DNA of 64,000 nucleotides from Saccharina japonica (taxonomy: Eukaryota > Sar > Phaeophyceae > Laminariales > Laminariaceae): the NCBI GenBank assembly GCA_008828725.1, contig MEHQ01001803.1, forward strand, positions 31,593-95,592, given 5' to 3'. A program made the translations under genes and the position numbers. The notes under the pieces were generated by a model. The model saw nothing but the letters and a program-made list of their open reading frames with translations, searched no databases and was not told the DNA's origin. Shown here piece after piece: positions 1 to 11,432 of this stretch (position 1 is the first letter of the stretch; each line of letters begins with the position of its first letter).

Positions 1-691
1 CATACGCTCATGCCACGCTGCTGCGTGTTGTACTCAAACTACAGTACGTAGTCTACCGTTGCCACCTTTGCCCCCTGTTGTAACTTATTAGCACCAATAT
101 AAGATAGGCCAAGGATAGGCTTGAAGTTTTGAAGTTTTGCGTATAATGTCGGAAGAACTCGCGCTGGTGCCATATTTCTGTTGCTCGCGCTGGTGGGAGG
201 CATGCGAAGAATTTTTAGCGGTGGCCAATGGCTCAGCAGTATGTATACTGGCAGCAGTGATCTACTGGCTCAGTAACAGTAGTGCGTACTTCGTATCTCC
301 TGATTGAATCTGCCAGTAGATGCCGCCGGTATATTTGGAGGGGTGGACACACCTTGGTACTGAATATTTACATGTTTACAAGGATTTTGTACTTGTGGCG
401 CCTGAAGCCGACCCTCCGACCCTAACTCTAGCCCTACCCCGAACCCGAACCCTATACCAGTGGTCAGTGCTAGGATGCTGTGCTTGGTAAGACTCCAGGG
501 TGACTCGGCCGGCTCTGATGCTGCGCTTGGAAATACTCTGGGTTGATTAGGGGTGCTTTGGCTGGGAAAGACTCGAAGTTGATTGAGCCGCGTATAATAC
601 AGTATACCCTGACGAAGCCAACCAGAGTGCCCTAATAGATACTTACCTGTTAGGAAGATCCACTATCAAGGTTCGTCTACTACTGTAAAAT
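1..691. other. Leading intergenic segment
   Basis: No coding exon, RNA gene or clear repeat array was recognised. There is a weak local repeat of GACTC/GATTGA-type sequence around 470-590. The stretch differs from the block that starts near 692, so it is the left flank of the duplicated region. Confidence 0.4.
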
Positions 692-3600
692 TGACATCAC
701 GTACGTCCAAGAAACACGCCATAATTATAGTATGGAAACCCATGACAATGCGTTTCGGTAAGAAGAGAGAGAGAAGGGGTAGTCCGCGACCACGATGGAG
801 TAACATTGAATACCAGAGTGTTTTTTTAACGCCTGCACGAACATGAACAGAGTGAAGTCTATCGCCACATCATCATCGCCACACCTTCCACGTTTCTCTC
901 TTGTTGTGTTCTTTTTTTACGCGCGCTTTTCTGTGTTGATGCCCGCATCCACGCCCGGTACAAGTAGTATTGAGCCCCGATTGTGGTAGGAAATGAAATG
1001 AAATGAAACAAAAACGTATTTGGTTTACTCCAACGGTGCCTCCAGCGGGACCCCTTTAGTCGTTTTGACCATCGGCCATGCATCCCGTTCGAGACATAGC
1101 ACCGTTCCTACTCCTAATCGTGCTGCTAGGGGGGGGGGCAATAGCGAAGCTACGTCCGGCCCGTCGCTTCGCCTGGCGTTACTCACTTCGCTTCGCTCGA
1201 CCAGTATACTGATGAAATCCAGTCTACTGATGGCTGTCGAAGCCAGTAGAATATCTACCGACTGAGGCTGCGAGCGCCCAGCCGTAATAATTCCTCTTTT
1301 TGTTTTGGTGATGCGTTACTTTTGTTGTGATTGGTCTAAAACTGAAAAAAACACACACACATACACACACGCACAAGGAGATTTTCGGAGAGACGGCGCG
1401 GAGATACGGCCTTTCACTCATGTCTCCGACTTCTCCCAGCTCAATCAGGCCCCCCTATGTTTTAGGCGTCCGTTTATTATAGCAACTCATTTTTTCACTC
1501 GTAACAGTAGTATGCACCCGTACCCAAACCGGTACCCAGAGGGTGTGTGAATACTGCTGCGGTATTATAACATATTCGATCCAAGTCGGAATGGGACATC
1601 CACGATACATTGTCGAAATGCTAAAATAATAGTAGGGTGCTGTACCCGTCTAGGTTCAACACGCGCTGTAATGCGTGAATATACTCCCACGACCACGCCA
1701 CACCCGCGATGGCCGGAGGATGCTGAGCGGCAACGGGTATAGGGTAGTATTTTGTTTTTGTTGCCCTCCGACAATGTATCGTACATATTACAAGGGCTCC
1801 GCTCCGCGGGCGGCTGACGCCGCCCGCTACGCTCGCGCAAGGAAAGGGGTAGAAGAGGCCCATGATGTATAGTGCAAGCAAAAGCACCGACTTGAAAATG
1901 CCAAGAGGTTCATGGTAAGAGGTTCATGGTGCACAGCGAAGAAACGGCGGACTTGACATGCATGCAAAACATGCTCGGGATGCACATTAGCTCCATGCTC
2001 CAGGACAACAAAGAAGCTGTATGATCGAAAGAGAAAGCACAGCAACACGGCTCACAGCACGGCGCTGCGCTGCCTGCTGTGGTGGGTGTGATTTGTGCCT
2101 TCGTGAGTATGTGTGGTAGTATACAACAACAACGAACGGTGGTATATATTTACTTTGTACTTTGTATGTATGAAAGAGAAAGCACAGCACAGCTCGGTCG
2201 TCAAGTTGTGAAGTACGAAAAACAGGAAATCAACAAAACTGAGAAAGAAGAAAGACGTACTCGTACATATTTGTACGTACGTACATACGTACGAGTAAGT
2301 ATGTACTCGTACTCGAAAAAAGAAAAAAATTCCATCGGGCCCATTGCGCCGCAAAAAACAAAAACAAAAAGTTTTGACGTCTTTCGCGTTTTGTCAGCCT
2401 TGATGCTCCCCGTCCCTCCGCGATCACGTCGCCATCGATTCGGTCCGGGTCGAGCTCTACTGCCTCTCTGCCCCAGTGAGCCCCGTGGCCCGCCTCGCAT
2501 GGCGCCCGGTGCTCACCGTGGCCCTCGTTCGCCCGCTCCATCATGAGGTGTTCAAATCGCCTGGTCCTCTCTCTGAAAAAAATATGTGTTCCGATAAATA
2601 AGCACCACTTGAATGTTCTTTTACAAAAATAAACGACCCTTATAACTCTGACATACTCGATTGATACAGCAAGCAGCAACGCAGACAAAGGCCCTTCATG
2701 CTTCCCTCGTGTCTCGGTGGACACGCCACGCCTAGCCACGAAAAAGACGACCACGCTCCTTCTGACCCCCCCTCTACTGGCCGGCGCCCTCCCATACCCG
2801 CGATGGCGCCGGGCTCGCCCGCGCTGCCGTGCTGCCTGGGCACACACACGAACCCAAAACTGAAAGAGGAAGAAGCCTCTCGACAACTAAAAAAATGTAT
2901 AGGGGACAAAGAGAGGAGCAAGTAATGAACGGAGGCGGTGTTCGAAGTGGGAGCTCTGAGAGTGCAGGGATGAGGGATCCCTGAGCCAGATATTAGTAAG
3001 TAAGTCTATATATACATGTTCCATGCCGATTTTATGTTATTCCAGGTATATTTATTTGAAAAGCAAAAACGAAACACTTCGCTCAACTGTGTCATCGACT
3101 TTTCCCTCAAAAGCCACATTTTCGAGCTTTTGGTGTGATACATACATGTATCCATCGCGCGTGCTATACGGAGTGTGCATACGTAGCGCATTCTATGCGC
3201 GGTGCGGAGCTGTTTGAAGTGGTCTACAACGTCTTATCGCGTTTTTGTACACGACGAATTCGCTACCCATGTTACACACCTTGTGTATGGTGTTTGCATT
3301 TCGTTCGTATATACTCGCCAATCACGACGAATGGTCACCGATGTCGCCCATACGTCGGTCGTCACAAGGTCACAAAACTGAAACAATGCTCGTCCCCGCT
3401 TTTCGTGCTATATGTATGACATGATGCTCGTATGTGTTAATAGGGAAACCGGCTGATGCCACAATGTGGCTACAGCGGCACGCTGGTGAACATCCTGCAG
3501 AGCCTCTCCGTGCCTTTCGAGACGGTCGACGTCCTGGCCGACGAACGCATCCGGCAAGGCATTAAGGCGAGTGCTGTTTCTTTCTTTCTTTCCCCCCTCG

Positions 3601-4197
3601 TTTCAGGAAGAAAACAAAAAGAAAAAAAAGAAAACCCTTCATCACGTGTTCGGACAGGTCGTCTATCCCCACTTCACGATCTAGACTTTTCAGGGAAGAT
3701 ACTTGCAAATATCCTCCTGCGCGAGTTCCTAGCGACCGCTGAAATGCTCGTATTGTTTAATTTGCCATCGTACAATGCTGTAGCGTGAGCCTCACGAAAC
3801 CAAAAACGTGATGAAATAACAGAAAATCCTTGGCACTATTTTCCACCTTGCTGGGCTCGTTTTTGTTTCTCTCTTCTTCTCTTTTGCCACAGGATTTCAG
3901 CAGCTGGCCAACCATCCCCCAGCTGTACCTCGGGGGGGAGTTTGTCGGCGGTGCCGACATCGTGATCGAGCTGTTTCAGTCGGGAGAGCTGCAAGAGATG
4001 ATAGAGGTAGCCGCCGCTTCGTAGATATGCCGTCCTGTATTCCACCCTGGTGTCCCTCAATTTAAGCACCGTGTTGATTAAACATTTCATGTAAACAGCG
4101 CTCGTTTTGTGTCGGGGGACAAGAGTGGTATGTAGCGTATCTTGCTGTGTACTCTAGGTTTGCTTCCTCTGTTGCATCATGCTCAACAAAAAATCGG
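692..4197 (+). repeat. Duplicated block A, copy 1
   Basis: About 3.5 kb that recurs almost unchanged at 4199-7710 and 13493-17005. It ends at a single undetermined base (4198) directly before the next copy. It carries the last two exons of a glutaredoxin gene. Copy 1 differs from the other two in a small cluster of substitutions and indels around 1910-2045, which makes it look like a different allele; copies 2 and 3 agree there. Apart from the glutaredoxin exons the block is AT-rich intron-like DNA with CA, TACG and poly-purine runs. It also has GC-rich patches at about 1800-1830 (a GC hairpin) and 2400-2540. In both patches several frames are open, and no family was recognised. Confidence 0.9.
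3444..4024 (+). CDS. Monothiol glutaredoxin, C-terminal two exons (copy 1)
   Basis: Two exons, 3444-3566 and 3893-4024, encode the thioredoxin-fold core of a CGFS-type glutaredoxin; the family carries and transfers Fe-S clusters using glutathione. The first exon reads [12 protein letters not shown] followed by a VDVLADE-type strand and RQGIK. The second gives WPTIPQL, which holds the cis-Pro glutathione-binding motif, then [10 protein letters not shown] and a C-terminal helix ending at TAG 4022-4024. The expected aromatic active-site residue is Tyr, giving CGYS instead of CGFS. The intron begins with GC (AAG then GCGAGT) and ends TTTTGCCACAG, so it is a GC-AG intron. Exon 3444 starts after a TTAATAG acceptor. 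The upstream exon that should supply the N-terminus, ending in a VVVFMK-like strand, and any targeting peptide were not found, so this is a partial gene. Confidence 0.85.
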
Positions 4198-4198
4198 N
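4198..4198. other. Single undetermined base at block junction
   Basis: One n sits exactly where block A copy 1 stops and copy 2 starts. Similar isolated n bases occur at 11699 and 28289, also inside or at duplicated sequence. This suggests contig joins and not sequencing noise. Confidence 0.8.
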
Positions 4199-7100
4199 TG
4201 ACATCACGTACGTCCAAGAAACACGCCATAATTATAGTATGGAAACCCATGACAATGCGTTTCGGTAAGAAGAGAGAGAGAAGGGGTAGTCCGCGACCAC
4301 GATGGAGTAACATTGAATACCAGAGTGTTTTTTTAACGCCTGCACGAACATGAACAGAGTGAAGTCTATCGCCACATCATCATCGCCACACCTTCCACGT
4401 TTCTCTCTTGTTGTGTTCTTTTTTTACGCGCGCTTTTCTGTGTTGATGCCCGCATCCACGCCCGGTACAAGTAGTATTGAGCCCCGATTGTGGTAGGAAA
4501 TGAAATGAAATGAAACAAAAACGTATTTGGTTTACTCCAACGGTGCCTCCAGCGGGACCCCTTTAGTCGTTTTGACCATCGGCCATGCATCCCGTTCGAG
4601 ACATAGCACCGTTCCTACTCCTAATCGTGCTGCTAGGGGGGGGGGCAATAGCGAAGCTACGTCCGGCCCGTCGCTTCGCCTGGCGTTACTCACTTCGCTT
4701 CGCTCGACCAGTATACTGATGAAATCCAGTCTACTGATGGCTGTCGAAGCCAGTAGAATATCTACCGACTGAGGCTGCGAGCGCCCAGCCGTAATAATTC
4801 CTCTTTTTGTTTTGGTGATGCGTTACTTTTGTTGTGATTGGTCTAAAACTGAAAAAAACACACACACATACACACACGCACAAGGAGATTTTCGGAGAGA
4901 CGGCGCGGAGATACGGCCTTTCACTCATGTCTCCGACTTCTCCCAGCTCAATCAGGCCCCCCTATGTTTTAGGCGTCCGTTTATTATAGCAACTCATTTT
5001 TTCACTCGTAACAGTAGTATGCACCCGTACCCAAACCGGTACCCAGAGGGTGTGTGAATACTGCTGCGGTATTATAACATATTCGATCCAAGTCGGAATG
5101 GGACATCCACGATACATTGTCGAAATGCTAAAATAATAGTAGGGTGCTGTACCCGTCTAGGTTCAACACGCGCTGTAATGCGTGAATATACTCCCACGAC
5201 CACGCCACACCCGCGATGGCCGGAGGATGCTGAGCGGCAACGGGTATAGGGTAGTATTTTGTTTTTGTTGCCCTCCGACAATGTATCGTACATATTACAA
5301 GGGCTCCGCTCCGCGGGCGGCTGACGCCGCCCGCTACGCTCGCGCAAGGAAAGGGGTAGAAGAGGCCCATGATGTATAGTGCAAGCAAAAGCACCGACTT
5401 GAAAATGCCAAGAAGTTCATGGTAAGAGGTCCATGGTGCACAGGGAAGAAACGGCGGACTTGACATGCATGCAAAACAATGTCATGCTCGGGATGCACAA
5501 TAGCTCCATGCTCCAGGACAACAAAGAGGCTGTATGATCGAAAGAGCAAGCACAGCAACACGGCTCACAGCACGGCGCTGCGCTGCCTGCTGTGGTGGGT
5601 GCGATTTGTGCCTTCGTGAGTATGTGTGGTAGTATACAACAACAACGAACGGTGGTATATATTTACTTTGTACTTTGTATGTATGAAAGAGAAAGCACAG
5701 CACAGCTCGGTCGTCAAGTTGTGAAGTACGAAAAACAGGAAATCAACAAAACTGAGAAAGAAGAAAGACGTACTCGTACATATTTGTACGTACGTACATA
5801 CGTACGAGTAAGTATGTACTCGTACTCGAAAAAAGAAAAAAATTCCATCGGGCCCATTGCGCCGCAAAAAACAAAAACAAAAAGTTTTGACGTCTTTCGC
5901 GTTTTGTCAGCCTTGATGCTCCCCGTCCCTCCGCGATCACGTCGCCATCGATTCGGTCCGGGTCGAGCTCTACTGCCTCTCTGCCCCAGTGAGCCCCGTG
6001 GCCCGCCTCGCATGGCGCCCGGTGCTCACCGTGGCCCTCGTTCGCCCGCTCCATCATGAGGTGTTCAAATCGCCTGGTCCTCTCTCTGAAAAAAATATGT
6101 GTTCCGATAAATAAGCACCACTTGAATGTTCTTTTACAAAAATAAACGACCCTTATAACTCTGACATACTCGATTGATACAGCAAGCAGCAACGCAGACA
6201 AAGGCCCTTCATGCTTCCCTCGTGTCTCGGTGGACACGCCACGCCTAGCCACGAAAAAGACGACCACGCTCCTTCTGACCCCCCCTCTACTGGCCGGCGC
6301 CCTCCCATACCCGCGATGGCGCCGGGCTCGCCCGCGCTGCCGTGCTGCCTGGGCACACACACGAACCCAAAACTGAAAGAGGAAGAAGCCTCTCGACAAC
6401 TAAAAAAATGTATAGGGGACAAAGAGAGGAGCAAGTAATGAACGGAGGCGGTGTTCGAAGTGGGAGCTCTGAGAGTGCAGGGATGAGGGATCCCTGAGCC
6501 AGATATTAGTAAGTAAGTCTATATATACATGTTCCATGCCGATTTTATGTTATTCCAGGTATATTTATTTGAAAAGCAAAAACGAAACACTTCGCTCAAC
6601 TGTGTCATCGACTTTTCCCTCAAAAGCCACATTTTCGAGCTTTTGGTGTGATACATACATGTATCCATCGCGCGTGCTATACGGAGTGTGCATACGTAGC
6701 GCATTCTATGCGCGGTGCGGAGCTGTTTGAAGTGGTCTACAACGTCTTATCGCGTTTTTGTACACGACGAATTCGCTACCCATGTTACACACCTTGTGTA
6801 TGGTGTTTGCATTTCGTTCGTATATACTCGCCAATCACGACGAATGGTCACCGATGTCGCCCATACGTCGGTCGTCACAAGGTCACAAAACTGAAACAAT
6901 GCTCGTCCCCGCTTTTCGTGCTATATGTATGACATGATGCTCGTATGTGTTAATAGGGAAACCGGCTGATGCCACAATGTGGCTACAGCGGCACGCTGGT
7001 GAACATCCTGCAGAGCCTCTCCGTGCCTTTCGAGACGGTCGACGTCCTGGCCGACGAACGCATCCGGCAAGGCATTAAGGCGAGTGCTGTTTCTTTCTTT

Positions 7101-7710
7101 CTTTCCCCCCTCGTTTCAGGAAGAAAACAAAAAGAAAAAAAAGAAAACCCTTCATCACGTGTTCGGACAGGTCGTCTATCCCCACTTCACGATCTAGACT
7201 TTTCAGGGAAGATACTTGCAAATATCCTCCTGCGCGAGTTCCTAGCGACCGCTGAAATGCTCGTATTGTTTAATTTGCCATCGTACAATGCTGTAGCGTG
7301 AGCCTCACGAAACCAAAAACGTGATGAAATAACAGAAAATCCTTGGCACTATTTTCCACCTTGCTGGGCTCGTTTTTGTTTCTCTCTTCTTCTCTTTTGC
7401 CACAGGATTTCAGCAGCTGGCCAACCATCCCCCAGCTGTACCTCGGGGGGGAGTTTGTCGGCGGTGCCGACATCGTGATCGAGCTGTTTCAGTCGGGAGA
7501 GCTGCAAGAGATGATAGAGGTAGCCGCCGCTTCGTAGATATGCCGTCCTGTATTCCACCCTGGTGTCCCTCAATTTAAGCACCGTGTTGATTAAACATTT
7601 CATGTAAACAGCGCTCGTTTTGTGTCGGGGGACAAGAGTGGTATGTAGCGTATCTTGCTGTGTACTCTAGGTTTGCTTCCTCTGTTGCATCATGCTCAAC
7701 AAAAAATCGG
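4199..7710 (+). repeat. Duplicated block A, copy 2
   Basis: Direct copy of 692-4197, shifted by 3507 bases at its left end and 3513 at its right end. The 6-base change comes from indels near 5410-5500. It is followed by a long G run (about 7709-7726) that joins it to block B. It looks identical to copy 3 at 13493. Confidence 0.9.
6957..7537 (+). CDS. Monothiol glutaredoxin, C-terminal two exons (copy 2)
   Basis: Exons 6957-7079 and 7406-7537, same sequence, GC-AG intron and CGYS active site as the copy at 3444. The reading frame is intact. The copy gives no independent sign of being a separate locus, because all flanking bases are duplicated with it. Confidence 0.8.
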
Positions 7711-8244
7711 GGGGGGGGGGGGGGGGAGGGTTCTCCTGTCGTCCGCGGGATTTGGCACATTTTATTTGTTTCGACCAATGCCTAGGAGTGTTAATAGGTC
7801 ACAGGGCGTATGCAGTCAATTTAACCATGAATGTTACTGTCAACAATACGTTTTGTTGCTGTTTTGATTTGAGCTTTTCCCGGCGCGTTGACGCCCGCAC
7901 GCTGGTGGTGCTCACGACCTGGTCATTGCTTTTCGGCAGTGCATTGGGTGTTTTTTTGTCAATGCCACCGCGTGGATAATAAGCTTGGCAACGCGTCCCT
8001 TCTTGACGATTGCTCGATCGGCCGTGTGTCTGCTCACGCCTCGCAAGAGAAGTCTTGGGCTTGCCCCCCTTTCATGCCTTCCGCTTACCTCTCACTCTAA
8101 TGAATGCCGAAGCATGGTCCCGTTTTATTGTCTGTACGTACAATATGCTTCGACCAACATGGACTAAGAAGGGCCGACCCTTCAATAGCGCAGCACCCAG
8201 CGGACAAGAGGTTTATTATAGCGGGTGTGCTTCAAAACAGCCCA

Positions 8245-8252
8245 TGACGTCA
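8245..8252. promoter_or_regulatory. Palindromic TGACGTCA (CRE-type bZIP site)
   Basis: A perfect TGACGTCA palindrome lies 49 bases before the ATG of a short open exon at 8301. Such sites bind bZIP factors in many eukaryotes, including stramenopile algae. Use as a promoter element is only inferred; an 8-mer can arise by chance. It is repeated in the other copies of block B. Confidence 0.25.
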
Positions 8253-8300
8253 CGTCGTTGCTGTGGCTGAAAGCCGGAGCACTCTGAAACAAATAAGAGT

Positions 8301-8357
8301 ATGCCGATCGCGGCGAGGTACTTGCCTAAAGTTGCGCCTCACAACAACAAGCAGCAG
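8301..8357 (+). CDS. Possible first coding exon, unknown protein
   Basis: An ATG opens 19 codons (MPIAARYLPKVAPHNNKQQ) that end at a good donor, CAG then GTAAAC. The CRE-type palindrome lies just upstream. No downstream exon was found and the peptide was not recognised. It could be a chance frame. Identical copies lie in the inverted (about 12902) and third (17605) blocks. Confidence 0.2.
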
Positions 8358-8961
8358 GTAAACCTGGGAGGGGTGCTTCTTATTTTCCCGGTGTACGAAT
8401 ACATATGCACCATGGATATGTCCCTGGTACGTATATATTACTCTTGGTTTCCTAGAAGGGATTGTCCTACCACAGCCGGTAGTACTCCCCCCATCCGTAC
8501 CGGTCTTGGTAGACCTCGGGTAGACGCTTAATTATTTTGTGATGCTTCTTTCTTCCACGGGGACACTTTTGAGCTTTTGTTTTTGTGACCACGGGCTAGA
8601 TTTCAGGTAAATACATACCAGTATATGAGCTACGTATGATACGTACCACACGAACAATGAGCCGCACAGCGGCCAATAAACAGATGATGTCATCCTTTCT
8701 TTCTCGAATGTTGCCCAAAAAATCGGACAGATGAGATCATGTCCACATCCCACATCATCATAATATACAGTAGACTTTCCGGGGCAGATGTATCCCTGGT
8801 TTATACATGATCTGCACGATATACTACGTGCATATCATGTTATTAATAGCCGAATGGGATCTGTATGGCACGGCTCTTGCGCACATACCAGGTACTTGTC
8901 TGCGAGTGGGATCTGTGTGGTACACGGCTCTCACAAAACATCTCTCATCGTAACGACTTAT

Positions 8962-9770
8962 GGCCCGTATTAACGAACATTTGTTTTCGTTTGTTTGAGT
9001 TTTTTTTTTTCGTTCGTTTGTTTTGATTTGACCTGATTGGTCGAAACGTGAATAACCAGCAAGATATTTCGATTTCAAAACTGAGTAGTTCAATAAAACG
9101 AAATTCCACAACAAGTCTTTTGGGACTTCTTTTGCTCTTTTTTTTCTGTTGAATTGGGAGTTCATCCAACTCGGCGTGGCGTGTTCCATGAAACCGAAGG
9201 AAGCCACGCAAACTTGAGCCATGTCGTCAACTGATTCAGAGGCGAGATCCACCATTCCCGAGAGGCACGGCCACCGGATCAGCCGCAGCGCGAGGTCCGA
9301 CGGGCCCTAGCATAGGGTAGACCGCTTGCGGTGCCTAAAAAGTAACATAGGCCGTCGCAAATCCAATTTTTCACCCCTCTTTGCCTCCCAAACCACACGA
9401 GCACCGACCAGGTCGCGACTTGGCGTTGAAGTTCGATCGCTGTATCCCCGTCGCTGCTGCCCGCGTTGGGCTTCGGGGCTGCGCCAGCCCACCCAAGACA
9501 TCCCTAGAGTGATAGCCTCCTAGCCGGTGCTGGCAGACGTAATTTTCCGCTGGCAGCGGCGCCCCGGGGAGGACACAGGCCGTAGGTCGCCTCGTTGGTT
9601 ACTCACGGGTGTTCGTTGACCCTTGTGCGTTATTCACATTTTTTGACGCAACACACCATTCCTCGATAAGACCCAAACACGTTTTTTAAGGGAAATCGTT
9701 TTCAAAACAAACGAAAAACAAAAATTGTTTTCCCATTTCAATAAAAAGCGATGTTCGTTAAGATGGGCCC
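8962..9770. mobile_element. 809-bp non-autonomous TIR element, copy 1
   Basis: The ends are inverted: GGCCCGTATTAACGAACAT at the left matches the reverse complement of ATGTTCGTTAAGATGGGCCC at the right. Beneath the termini lie AC/TTGTTT-rich subterminal repeats, with a more GC-rich core at about 9240-9600. No transposase frame is present. The termini resemble those of the short elements at 27419 and 30683, so they may share a mobilising transposase. It abuts another MITE at 9771. Confidence 0.75.
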
Positions 9771-10025
9771 TTAGGGTCGTTCTTATCGGAGCCATAAATT
9801 TCCAAAATTTCCATGTTTTTTTTCGCGCAATTTTTTAGATTTCCATTTTTTCCATTTTTTTTTCTTCCATTTATTGGAACGTGAAGCCTTCCAAACATTT
9901 TGCCCTCTGAAGAATTTCCAATATTTCCAACATTTTTCCAATATTTTCTCTTGTTCCTTATTTTTTGGAAAAAAATAATATTGGAAATTGTGGAAAAAAA
10001 AGCTGATCGATAAGAATGGCCCTTA
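9771..10025. mobile_element. MITE with AGGGTCGTTCTTATCG ends
   Basis: Starts TTAGGGTCGTTCTTATCGG and ends CGATAAGAATGGCCCTTA, an imperfect inverted repeat. The interior is made of TTTCCAAAATTTCC-like words. Relatives lie at 19075-19315, 19316-19562 and 63573-63856, and inverted at about 11222-11432. It has no coding capacity. Confidence 0.7.
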
Positions 10026-10821
10026 CTCGGTACTGTATTGCCAAACCTTCCTGTTCTGGAAAAATCGAGCGCTGAGATCGCAGAGCGAAGCGAAGGCGAA
10101 TATCACACGAGTATAGTTAATCCTTACCAGTATCGACGGAGCCAGAGTAGTCGAGTCACACACTCTTTACGGAGAGCGAGCGAGGAGTTACGAGAGCCAC
10201 GGGTACGACTCTCGCCCGATACTATGGAGTGCTATATGCATGTCCAGAGCGGTGCATATGCCTCTTGTGTAAGCTCATCACTGCATAGTTGCGGAAGATA
10301 TTCCAATGCGCGACCTGCATAGAGGCAGAACGGATGAGATTTACCGAGAGGCGCGATCGAAGATCTATCTATATGTTAATCAGGTGGATGGGACACATAA
10401 TAATTGAGAATCGCGGTGAAGACCATGGCTGCGTGCTGCTGGTGTGCGAAGCCACATATTAGACGCGCTGTGTATGAAGAGATCGCGAGCGCGCGGAGCA
10501 GAGCGCGCTTGAACGCAGCAAAAGCAAAACCACGTGAGATAGCACCAACTACCACATAGCAGGCGTGTACTGACACAAGGCCCAAAGAACACACCCACTT
10601 CAGTAGAGCGCGAGCGCCCACATACGCTCACAACGAGACATATCATGCTAGAGACATTACCCACGCAGAGGCAGAGCGTTCACGTCTTCCATATGGCCGG
10701 AGCTATGCGCGGATGGCGGTACCAATCGACTGTCACATCAGTACACACCCTGCGAGGGAGGGCGCGAGCGGCGCCGAGCGGCGCGAGAGCGCGGCGGAGA
10801 GCGCGAGGAGAGCGCGAGGGG
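10026..10821. other. Diverged repeat-derived segment
   Basis: No gene recognised. The part at about 10305-10600 is a diverged direct relative of 19760-20020, sharing GCTTGAACGCAGCAAAAGC and ACTACCACATAGCAGG. The segment to its right (from about 10822) is the reverse complement of that same region, so the area around 10640-10820 is the centre of an imperfect large palindrome. The stretch 10750-10820 is rich in GAGCGCGAG repeats. Confidence 0.5.
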
Positions 10822-11072
10822 TTTCCTCAAGAGATTTCCCGCGCGGATCCAAACAGCACACACAGCAGCAGCAAGCAGTAGATTCGTATCAAATTCCTCC
10901 ACATAATATATAGATCTTCAGAGCAGACACATCCTATCTCATCCGTTGCTGCTCGATGAGGCGGTATCTCGAACTAGGTGGTACACCAAAGGCCTTATGC
11001 ACGTTGGACATGCAATCAGCACTCCATACATCGGACAGATCACGATCTTCTATATAGATCGTCTGTAGATCC

Positions 11073-11155
11073 TACCACTCTGTCCCTAAATATAAGGGAC
11101 GTATGGATCAAATCTAAATAAACAAAGTTTACTTATATTTAGAGACAGATTGGTA
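11073..11155. mobile_element. 83-bp Stowaway-like MITE (inverted-block copy)
   Basis: TACCACTCTGTCCCTAAATA at one end and TATTTAGAGACAGATTGGTA at the other form inverted repeats that start and end with TA. It is the same length as 19567-19649 and 27799-27881. TA-bounded termini suggest a Tc1/mariner-type mobiliser. Confidence 0.65.
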
Positions 11156-11432
11156 CGTTTTAAACGGGGCAGTCCATAGGCGGTAATCCCGGCCTGATCG
11201 AGGCACGGCGCGAAATAATTTTCAATATTTTTTTCCAAAAAAAAGAAGGAAATCTTGGCAATCTTGGAAATTATGGAAATATTGGAAATTCTTCAGAGGG
11301 CAAAATGTTTGGAAGGCTTCACGTTCCAATAAATGGAAGAAAAAAAAATGGAAAAAATGGAAATCTAAAAAATTGCGCGAAAAAAAACATGGAAATTTTG
11401 GAAATTTATGGCTCCGATAAGAACGACCCTAA

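Larger units (their letters stand above)
7727..9915 (+). repeat. Duplicated block B, copy 1
   Basis: Follows a G homopolymer after block A. The same sequence is present inverted at about 11280-13478 and direct from about 17030. Similarity to the other copies fades inside an AT-rich MITE near 9915, where this copy has different spacing of its TTTCC-rich repeats. It holds the 809-bp TIR element (8962-9770) and a possible short exon at 8301. Confidence 0.85.

Noticed and set aside
2230-2886. 218-codon minus-strand frame in block A (also at 5743 and 15037)
   Set aside because: Its first part is low complexity and its last part TAC/GTAC repeat. A short stretch (ELDPDRIDGDVIAEG) looks protein-like, but no splice sites or family support it.
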